Below, in pieces: positions 1 to 5,025 of a stretch of DNA of 5,025 bases; the first letter of the stretch is position 1, and every line of letters starts with the position of its first letter. Where the stretch lies: the NCBI GenBank assembly GCA_947173755.1, contig CAMWGM010000138.1, forward strand, positions 1-5,025, given 5' to 3'. A program made the position numbers and the translations under genes. Below the pieces are notes generated by a model that was not told the DNA's origin, made no database searches, and saw only the letters and a list, made by a program, of their open reading frames with translations. The DNA is from an uncultured Muribaculaceae bacterium. Its GTDB lineage: Bacteria; Bacteroidota; Bacteroidia; Bacteroidales; Muribaculaceae.

Positions 1-126
1 AAAACACGGTCGCTTTATATAATATTGTCGACGGTTTCTCGTTAGAATTTGTAGGTCGACATCTCCCCGACGGCGGAACAGCCCTCTCCGTCAGCCTTTC
101 ATTATCACGAAAACAGCCTTTCATTC
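1..126 (+). promoter_or_regulatory. Leader region upstream of the export operon, with weak promoter-like matches
   Basis: No gene is supported in these bases; the operon promoter may lie here or further upstream. The Bacteroidetes sigma-ABfr consensus is TTTG near -33 and TAnnTTTG near -7. Two imperfect -7 matches are visible: TAATATTG at 20-27 (one mismatch; its -33 partner would lie outside the window) and TAGAATTTG at 43-51 (one base too long between TA and TTTG), with a TTG at 25-27 about 15 bases upstream of it. The stretch from about 14 to 51 is clearly more AT-rich than the genes, which suits a promoter. No Shine-Dalgarno sequence precedes the ATG at 127. Both promoter matches are below what would be convincing alone, so this is a candidate region and not a mapped start site. 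Confidence 0.3.
26..61. repeat. Short inverted repeat TGTCGAC / GTCGACA around a promoter-like match
   Basis: TGTCGAC at 26-32 and its reverse complement GTCGACA at 55-61 are separated by 22 bases that contain the promoter-like TAGAATTTG. The core GTCGAC is itself a palindrome, so the inverted arrangement follows almost automatically from having two copies; the real observation is two identical hexamers 28 bp apart. This could be a paired operator or a weak stem-loop, or chance. The arms are far shorter than those of the invertible capsule promoters known from Bacteroides. Confidence 0.3.
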
Positions 127-131
127 ATGAA
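92..131 (+). repeat. Imperfect direct duplication spanning the first gene's start codon
   Basis: CAGCCTTTCATT occurs exactly at 92-103 and again at 114-125, a period of 22 bp. The similarity continues past the exact core: the first copy goes on AT-CACGAA (104-111) and the second CATGAA (126-131). The second copy therefore contains the ATG start at 127, while the first has ACG (107-109) in the matching place, not in frame with the gene. This looks like an old short tandem duplication of the translation-start region. A role in ribosome or regulator binding is possible but not shown by the sequence. Confidence 0.6.
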
Positions 132-930
132 GTTAAAGACAATCATAGCAGCGCTCGGCCTCACGCTCCTGATGGCCTCCTGCAATTCCTCGAAGAATGC
201 ACTTCCATATTTTACTGATCTGAAAGGTCAGACATCGGGACAGTTACCCGTCATGGACTACCTGCCTCCCATCGAGCCGGAAGATGAACTCCTCATCATG
301 GTGACTTCGCCCAATCCCGAGGCAACCGCTGTCTACAACATTCCCTTCTCCAATCCCGCGCTCCGCTCGACGGTGGTCTCCCCCACCACACCGCGCCAAC
401 AAGTCTATGTGGTCAATTCGAAAGGCGACATCAATTTCCCGGTCCTCGGCGAGATCCATGTGGCCGGAAAAAATGTGGAGCAGGTGGCTGAAGACCTCAC
501 CGCTCGCATCCGACGCGACGTTGCCGACGCCAACGTCTCGGTGATCCTCTCCAACTTCACGGTCAATGTGGCCGGCGAGGTGGCCAAGCCCTCCAAAATC
601 AACGTCTATTCCAACCGCTACACCATCCTCGACGCACTCGCCGAGGCGGGTGACCTGACCCCATACGGCGAACGCACCAATGTGCTCGTCATCCGCGAGG
701 AAAACGGCGAGCGCAAGTTCGGACGTATCGACCTCACCTCCTCCGAGGCGCTCTCGTCACCCTATTATTACCTGCGTCAGAACGACTATATATATGTCGA
801 GCCCAACAAGGTGCGCCAGAGCAATGCGGCCTACGACACCAACAACGCCTATAAACTTCAGGTCACATCGACCGTTGTGAGCGCCGCCTCAGTGATCGCA
901 TCGCTCATCATCGCCCTGACCGTAAAATAA
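127..930 (+). CDS. Wza-type polysaccharide export outer-membrane lipoprotein
   Basis: This 267-residue protein would form the outer-membrane exit channel for a capsular or exopolysaccharide. Residues 1-18 are a lipoprotein signal peptide (Lys2, Lys4, hydrophobic core 5-17) ending in Met-Ala-Ser-Cys, with Cys19 as the lipidation site. No acidic surface-export signal follows the Cys, so the lipid anchor probably faces the periplasm. A polysaccharide-export (Poly_export) domain starts near PEDEL at 51-55, is interrupted by a Pro/Ser/Thr-rich insertion at about 62-90, and resumes at about 91-145 (SKGDINFPVLGEI at 98-110). One SLBB-type domain follows at about 146-225 (VAGEVAKPSKI, then ILDALAEAGD at 167-176). 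Residues 247-265 are a hydrophobic helix at the very C-terminus, matching the position of the pore helix of E. coli Wza. The protein is much shorter than E. coli Wza (379 residues), with room for only one SLBB domain. The ATG is chosen because it begins the signal peptide directly. It is first in the operon, 19 bp before the kinase gene. Confidence 0.93.
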   Translation: MKLKTIIAALGLTLLMASCNSSKNALPYFTDLKGQTSGQLPVMDYLPPIEPEDELLIMVTSPNPEATAVYNIPFSNPALRSTVVSPTTPRQQVYVVNSKGDINFPVLGEIHVAGKNVEQVAEDLTARIRRDVADANVSVILSNFTVNVAGEVAKPSKINVYSNRYTILDALAEAGDLTPYGERTNVLVIREENGERKFGRIDLTSSEALSSPYYYLRQNDYIYVEPNKVRQSNAAYDTNNAYKLQVTSTVVSAASVIASLIIALTVK

Positions 931-949
931 AAATTCCATTCCATAAGTT

Positions 950-3265
950 ATGGCCAATACAAAGAAAGCCGCCGATTTCATCGACTTCCACTCTCTGCTG
1001 AGAACCTACGCTTCGAAATGGTATTATTTCGTGATCTCAGTCTTTCTGTGTGTAGCCCTCGGGTTCGTCGTTGTCCGCAAGAGCGAGCGCCCTATGGCAG
1101 TCAGAGCCAACATACTCATCACTCAGGAAAACGACTCACCTCTCGCCGCGTCAAGCGCCACCATGGGAGGCCTGAGTTCGCTCTTCGGCTCGAGTGCCTA
1201 CGTCGAGGACGAGGTCTTCGTCATAAGTTCGCACTCGCTTTTCCGTGAAGTCGCCAAGACGCTCCAACTCAACAAAATCCACCGCGTCAAGAGCGGTTTT
1301 CTGAAATCCTATACCGCCTATCCGCAGTTTCCCGTCGATGTCGATGCCCCGGGGATTGCCGATACCCTCAAGACCACCCTTATCTTCAACATAAAAGTCG
1401 ACCGTAAAGGACTTGCCGATATCAAGGTCAAAGCCGAGAAAAAAGTTCTTGCTGATCTCGACGACATCACGCTTCCCCACGTGATCAAGACGGAATATGG
1501 CGACTTCACGGTCACTCCCACATCTACCTTCCCGAAAGGACAGAATGTCAAGACCGTAGTCTACTTCTCCGGATATGAGACCGCTGCCGAAGACCTCACC
1601 GAGAGCATCGACGTGGGGATCGCCAGCCGCAAGAGCAACGTGATCGAACTTGCCTATGACACTCCCAACCCTGACCTGGGTAGCGCCGTCCTCAACGAGA
1701 TCCTTATCAAATATAACGAGCGCGGACTTGCCGAGCGCAATCTCCAGGGAGAAAATACCGGCAAATTCCTTCAGGAACGTCTTGCCCTTCTCGCCACCGA
1801 TCTTCAGGATGCCGAATCGGCCATACAGGCTTACAAAGAGGGTCACGGCATCATCGATGTCGAGGCTGAAGCCGAGTATCAGACCACCAAGAAAGGCGCA
1901 CTCGAGACCGCACTTATCGAGCAGGAGACCGAGTATGAGATCATGAAGATGACCCGCGACTACTTCTCCGATCCGGCCCACCGCAACGACCTCGTCCCGA
2001 TGGCAGTCGCAAGCGAAGGGATGCAGGCAGCCATCGCCGCTTACAACGACCTCATGCTCAAACGCATGGAACTTATGCAGGGCACCACTCCCGACAACTA
2101 TGCCGTCAAGCAACTGTCGCAGCAGATCGATGCCTCGCGCGAGAACCTGCGCATCAGCACCGACCGTCTCCTCGAGAGCACCCGTGTCAAACTCGACGAT
2201 CTCCGCAAGGAAAAAGCCAAGACCGACTCACGCCTGAGCAACATACCAACCCAGGAGCGCGAATTCATCAACATGCAGCGCCAGATGATGGTCAAGCAGG
2301 AACTCTATCTTTTCCTTCTCCAGCGTCAGGAGGAAAACTCCCTCCTCCTCGCAAACGCCGTCTCGAAAGGCAAGATCATCGACGAAGCCTATGTGCTCAG
2401 CGAACCGCTCGGCATGTCGCCCAAACTGATTCTCGTCGTCTTCTTCATCATCGGCCTTCTCATTCCCCCGGCCATCATCTATCTTCGCAAGATCATACGC
2501 AACAAATTCGAGTCGCGCAGCGAGGTCGAGCGCCGCATCACGGCACCTATCCTCGGCGAGATTTGCGTCGACAAGTCGGGCCGCAGTCTCGTCGTGACCG
2601 AACGCGACACATCGTCGACGACGGAACTCTTCCGCTTGCTTCGCTCCAACCTCCAGTTCCTCCTCTCAAACGCAGGCGACAAAGTCATCCTCATGACCTC
2701 CACAAGGTCAGGCGAAGGAAAATCGTTCATCTCGCTCAATCTTGCAGCCTCGCTCGCACTGCTCGACAACAAGAAAGTCCTTCTTGTCGGCATGGATATA
2801 CGCAATCCCCAGCTTTCCAACTATCTCGACATCGATCCGCCGCTGGGGCTCACCAACTATCTCGCTTCCGACAAGGTGACGCTTGACCAGATAATCGTCC
2901 CGATGAAAGGTTATGCCCGGTTCGATGTCATTGTGGCCGGCCCGATTCCCCCCAATCCCGCCGAACTCCTCATGTCCGATAAGGTCGACGCCCTCTTCGC
3001 GCAACTGCGTGAGCGCTACGACTTCATTGTGGTCGACACTGCTCCCGTCGGTATGGTCAGCGACACATTTACCCTCGACCGCATCTCCGATGTCACTGTC
3101 TACGTCACCCGCCTCAACTACAGTTCGATGCAGGATCTTGACTTCATCCAGGAGATCTACGACGGCAACCGTCTCAAGCGCACATCGGTTGTCATTAACG
3201 GCGCACACTCCAAGAAGGGCTACGGCTATGGCTATGGTGCGAAGAACACCGTCAGCAAACGCTAA
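950..3265 (+). CDS. Wzc-type polysaccharide co-polymerase with fused BY-family tyrosine kinase
   Basis: This 771-residue inner-membrane protein is expected to set polysaccharide chain length and couple synthesis to export through the Wza-like channel, by cycles of autophosphorylation. A Wzz-type N-terminus contains membrane helix 1 at about 24-42. A large periplasmic region follows, with predicted helical/coiled-coil stretches at about 255-430. A GNVR-type segment (PTQEREF at 433-439) leads through the Pro-rich EPLGMSPK (485-492) into membrane helix 2 at about 493-512. The cytoplasmic kinase carries the oligomerisation motif ExxRxxR (Glu559, Arg562, Arg565), Walker A with SGEGKS at 587-592 (Lys591), Walker A' GMDIR at 614-618, and Walker B VVDTAP at 694-699 (Asp696). 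The first Asp of the usual DxDxR Walker A' is Gly614. The tail has three tyrosines (758, 760, 762) as likely autophosphorylation sites, fewer than in E. coli Wzc. The ATG at 950 lies 19 bp after the previous stop and gives a complete N-terminus. Its linkage to the Wza-like and Wzy-like genes supports the role. Confidence 0.95.
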   Translation: MANTKKAADFIDFHSLLRTYASKWYYFVISVFLCVALGFVVVRKSERPMAVRANILITQENDSPLAASSATMGGLSSLFGSSAYVEDEVFVISSHSLFREVAKTLQLNKIHRVKSGFLKSYTAYPQFPVDVDAPGIADTLKTTLIFNIKVDRKGLADIKVKAEKKVLADLDDITLPHVIKTEYGDFTVTPTSTFPKGQNVKTVVYFSGYETAAEDLTESIDVGIASRKSNVIELAYDTPNPDLGSAVLNEILIKYNERGLAERNLQGENTGKFLQERLALLATDLQDAESAIQAYKEGHGIIDVEAEAEYQTTKKGALETALIEQETEYEIMKMTRDYFSDPAHRNDLVPMAVASEGMQAAIAAYNDLMLKRMELMQGTTPDNYAVKQLSQQIDASRENLRISTDRLLESTRVKLDDLRKEKAKTDSRLSNIPTQEREFINMQRQMMVKQELYLFLLQRQEENSLLLANAVSKGKIIDEAYVLSEPLGMSPKLILVVFFIIGLLIPPAIIYLRKIIRNKFESRSEVERRITAPILGEICVDKSGRSLVVTERDTSSTTELFRLLRSNLQFLLSNAGDKVILMTSTRSGEGKSFISLNLAASLALLDNKKVLLVGMDIRNPQLSNYLDIDPPLGLTNYLASDKVTLDQIIVPMKGYARFDVIVAGPIPPNPAELLMSDKVDALFAQLRERYDFIVVDTAPVGMVSDTFTLDRISDVTVYVTRLNYSSMQDLDFIQEIYDGNRLKRTSVVINGAHSKKGYGYGYGAKNTVSKR
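3221..3238 (+). repeat. 6-bp tandem repeat (TAYGGY x3) encoding the kinase's Tyr-Gly tail
   Basis: Three consecutive copies of TAC/TAT-GGC/GGT encode Tyr-Gly-Tyr-Gly-Tyr-Gly at residues 758-763 of the co-polymerase kinase. Copies differ only at wobble positions. Gain or loss of one unit keeps the frame and changes the number of candidate phosphotyrosines by one. Whether the copy number actually varies cannot be seen from one sequence. Confidence 0.75.
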
Positions 3266-3289
3266 TCCCCGCGTGGCTTCTCCGACAAC

Positions 3290-4597
3290 ATGATCGAACG
3301 CTACCGCATACTCACCGGCTTCTTCTTCGGCGCCCTCTGGACGCTGCTCTGCTACGGCTTCGTACGCGATGAGTTCATGCCCTTTCTGGGACCTCTCCAG
3401 TCCTATGCCAACCTCCTCTGCGACCTCGTCTTTCTCTGTCTCGGCCTCGTGACTATACGCAACCGATCCGATCTTCTCTGGGGCGGCTCGCTCGTGGCTC
3501 TTGCTGTAGTGTCGGGTTATATCAACCATGAGAGTACCGTTACGTGGATCAACGGCATGCGCGACTATTTCGGCATTCTTTTCACGGTGCCATTTATCCG
3601 CTACATGCTCTCGCGGCCTGACTATGCCGGGCGCTTCACCGAGCAGATGGATAAAGCCCTGCGCTGGTTTCTCTATCTCCAGGTGATCTGTGTGACATGG
3701 CAGTTCATCCGCTACGGTGCCAACGATGCCGGCGGCGGCACGATGGGATACGGCCATTCAGGTGTGGTCTCCACTCTCATCTACATCGTCTCCTTCTATC
3801 TTATGGTCAAGCGCTGGGATTACGATGAAAGTTACTGGGCCAATCTCATCCACAACCGACTGCTCATCTTCCTCCTTCTCCCGACGTTCCTCAACGAAAC
3901 AAAGATCAGTTTCTTTTTCTTCATCGGCTACTTCGTTTTCCTGATGAAGATCGACCGTCGTTTTTTCTTCCGTCTTCTCATGGCCATTCCTCTCGGCATC
4001 GTGGCCCTCGCAGGTCTCCTTTTCCTCTATCTCAAGGCGACTCACATCAAACTCGAGACGATTCTCAGCGAGAAATTCTACTATGAGTATTTCGTCGGCG
4101 AGGATATCCACGATCTTGCAGAACTCGGCATGATGGTCTACGAGGAGGAGATCGAGACCGACAATTTCTGGGCCACCGACCTCCCCCGCTTCGGCCGGTT
4201 TATCCTCGTCCCTGATGCGCTCGCGACCACTAAAGGCGGACTGATGCTCGGCGCGGGCATCGGCCAGTTCAAAGGCAACGACGTGCTCAGCGAGACTGAG
4301 TTTGCCCGCAAGAATTACGCTCTGGTCCGCGGCTCCGTGCCTCTCGCACTCGCGTGGGTGATACAGCTCGGGTTGGTCGGACTCGTCTGGTTTCTTGGCT
4401 TCATACTGCACCTCATTTTCTCACGCGACCCCGAGCCATTCGCCCGAAATCTGCGGTTCTATACCCTGATGATCTTCACGATGATCCTTGCCTATCAGGA
4501 CCAATATGCGCTCGTCTATTATTGCGCCATAGTGTTCTATATATACTTGGTGGGACTCCAGGCGCGCCAATCCCTGACCCGATCAGTTGAGTCATGA
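3290..4597 (+). CDS. Multi-pass membrane protein, probable Wzy-type polysaccharide polymerase
   Basis: This 435-residue protein has roughly 10-12 hydrophobic segments (about 7-25, 37-55, 62-78, 92-106, 124-140, 155-173, 183-200, 204-220, 224-247, 346-377, 385-402, 404-424) and one large hydrophilic loop at about 250-345. That layout is typical of Wzy polymerases and of the related O-antigen ligases. The loop ends in GAGIGQF (321-327), resembling the GxGxGxF-like element seen near the end of the big loop in that superfamily; NETKIS at 202-207 recalls a motif I associate with Bacteroidetes and Gram-positive polymerases. Wzy would join undecaprenyl-linked repeat units on the periplasmic side of the inner membrane. 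A polymerase is favoured over a ligase because the gene sits between the co-polymerase and a glycosyltransferase in a capsule-type operon. Wzy proteins are poorly conserved in sequence, so the exact role is inferred from topology and context. The ATG is 24 bp after the kinase stop; the C-terminus overlaps the next start by 4 bp. Confidence 0.75.
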   Translation: MIERYRILTGFFFGALWTLLCYGFVRDEFMPFLGPLQSYANLLCDLVFLCLGLVTIRNRSDLLWGGSLVALAVVSGYINHESTVTWINGMRDYFGILFTVPFIRYMLSRPDYAGRFTEQMDKALRWFLYLQVICVTWQFIRYGANDAGGGTMGYGHSGVVSTLIYIVSFYLMVKRWDYDESYWANLIHNRLLIFLLLPTFLNETKISFFFFIGYFVFLMKIDRRFFFRLLMAIPLGIVALAGLLFLYLKATHIKLETILSEKFYYEYFVGEDIHDLAELGMMVYEEEIETDNFWATDLPRFGRFILVPDALATTKGGLMLGAGIGQFKGNDVLSETEFARKNYALVRGSVPLALAWVIQLGLVGLVWFLGFILHLIFSRDPEPFARNLRFYTLMIFTMILAYQDQYALVYYCAIVFYIYLVGLQARQSLTRSVES

Positions 4598-5025
4598 CCC
4601 CGAAAGTATCCATAATCGTCCCTGTCTATAAGGTCGAGCCTTATCTCGAACAGTGTGTCCGCAGTCTCATCTGCCAGACGCTGCGCGATATCGAGATAAT
4701 TCTTGTCGACGATGGATCTCCCGACGGTTGTCCCGCCATCTGCGACCGCCTCGCGGCCTCCGATCCCCGCATCAGGGTAATCCACAAGCAAAACGAAGGT
4801 CTCGGTATGGCCCGCAACACTGGTCTGGAGGTTGCCGGAGGCGAATGGGTTCTCTTCGTCGACTCCGACGATTTCATCGCCCTCAACACCCTCGAATATC
4901 TCATATCGATAGCCGACACTCATCCCGAGACCGACCAGATAAGGTTTCTAAGCACCGGTTTCACCGACTCTGTATTTCCGGAGTGTGTTGATATCCGTTG
5001 TGACATCACCGGGAAAATCACTGAG
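4594..5025 (+). CDS. Family 2 (GT-A fold) glycosyltransferase, 5' part, cut by the window end
   Basis: The first 144 residues are present and the frame is still open at the edge. The N-terminus VSIIVPVYKVEPYLEQCVRS (residues 5-24) is the classic opening of family 2 glycosyltransferases. It is followed by the nucleotide-binding VDDGSPDG at 38-45 (Asp39, Asp40), the QNEGLGMARNTG segment at 66-77, and the metal/nucleotide-sugar DxD motif in VDSDDF at 89-94 (Asp90, Asp92). All catalytic landmarks expected in this part are intact. The enzyme should add a sugar from a nucleotide donor to the growing lipid-linked repeat unit at the cytoplasmic face of the membrane; donor and acceptor cannot be told from this portion. 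Its ATG lies inside the stop of the polymerase gene (ATGA, 4594-4597), pointing to translational coupling. The missing C-terminal part usually carries acceptor specificity and sometimes membrane segments. Confidence 0.93.
   Translation, partial: MTPKVSIIVPVYKVEPYLEQCVRSLICQTLRDIEIILVDDGSPDGCPAICDRLAASDPRIRVIHKQNEGLGMARNTGLEVAGGEWVLFVDSDDFIALNTLEYLISIADTHPETDQIRFLSTGFTDSVFPECVDIRCDITGKITE

Noticed and set aside
1..126. An invertible promoter of the Bacteroides capsule type.
   Set aside because: Those have longer inverted repeats around a larger segment. Only a 7-bp pair built on a palindromic hexamer is present here, and no invertase gene is in the window.
3..218. A + strand frame open from the window start to a TGA at 216-218, possibly the tail of an upstream gene.
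   Set aside because: It would overlap the lipoprotein gene by about 92 bp, across its signal peptide. Its third positions in the leader are near half GC, unlike the clearly GC-rich third positions of the real genes, and the peptide shows no family I recognise. Sequence further upstream would settle it.
1151..2113. A 320-codon open frame on the - strand inside the co-polymerase gene.
   Set aside because: It is exactly antisense and in codon phase with the sense gene. In that phase, stops arise only opposite TTA, CTA and TCA codons, which are rare in this GC3-rich gene. The product has no recognisable domain.
3266..3289. A terminator or internal promoter between the kinase and polymerase genes.
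   Set aside because: The 24-bp gap has no stem-loop followed by a T tract and no TAnnTTTG-like box, so co-transcription is the simpler reading.
2913..3293. A 126-codon + strand open frame overlapping the end of the kinase gene.
   Set aside because: It is a shifted frame within the Walker B and tail coding region, rich in Ser/Pro/Arg/Thr as expected for an out-of-frame reading, while the kinase frame has intact motifs throughout.
2708..4411. Two abutting long - strand open frames (2708-3757 and 3758-4411) crossing the kinase-polymerase junction.
   Set aside because: They are the same antisense phase continuing because both sense genes are in the same frame and the 24-bp gap adds no antisense stop. 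The Glu/Asp/His/Val-rich composition is what antisense of such genes gives; no domain, start signal or promoter supports them.

Overview
The window is the front part of a surface-polysaccharide (capsule or exopolysaccharide) gene cluster, most likely from a member of the Bacteroidales. Three things point there. The export lipoprotein and the co-polymerase/kinase have the Bacteroidetes style: a short Wza with a hydrophobic C-terminal helix, and a Wzc with a fused kinase, a Gly-Met-Asp Walker A' motif and a short Tyr-Gly tail. No start codon is preceded by a clear Shine-Dalgarno sequence, which is usual in this phylum. Codon third positions are mostly C or G, so a GC-richer lineage such as Muribaculaceae or Alistipes fits better than a typical AT-rich Bacteroides. 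The genus is an inference and is not settled by this sequence.

Layout, all on the + strand: 1-126 is a leader with short repeats and weak promoter-like matches. 127-930 encodes a Wza-type outer-membrane export lipoprotein. 950-3265 encodes a Wzc-type polysaccharide co-polymerase fused to a BY-family tyrosine kinase. 3290-4597 encodes a multi-pass membrane protein, best read as a Wzy-type polymerase. 4594 to the window end is the 5' part of a family 2 glycosyltransferase that runs off the edge. Gaps are 19 bp, 24 bp and a 4-bp ATGA overlap, and no terminator is visible, so the four genes look like one transcription unit.

The genes fit the Wzx/Wzy pathway. The glycosyltransferase would add sugars to a lipid-linked repeat unit at the inner face of the cytoplasmic membrane, the Wzy-like protein would join flipped units in the periplasm, the Wzc-like protein would set chain length and couple assembly to export through kinase cycling, and the Wza-like protein would form the outer-membrane exit. 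The flippase, initiating transferase and other sugar enzymes are not in the window and would be expected downstream or elsewhere.

No wholly new system was found. The points most worth checking are a partly duplicated start region before the first gene, a 6-bp tandem repeat encoding the kinase's tyrosine tail, the substituted Walker A' aspartate, and a strongly acidic loop in the polymerase.
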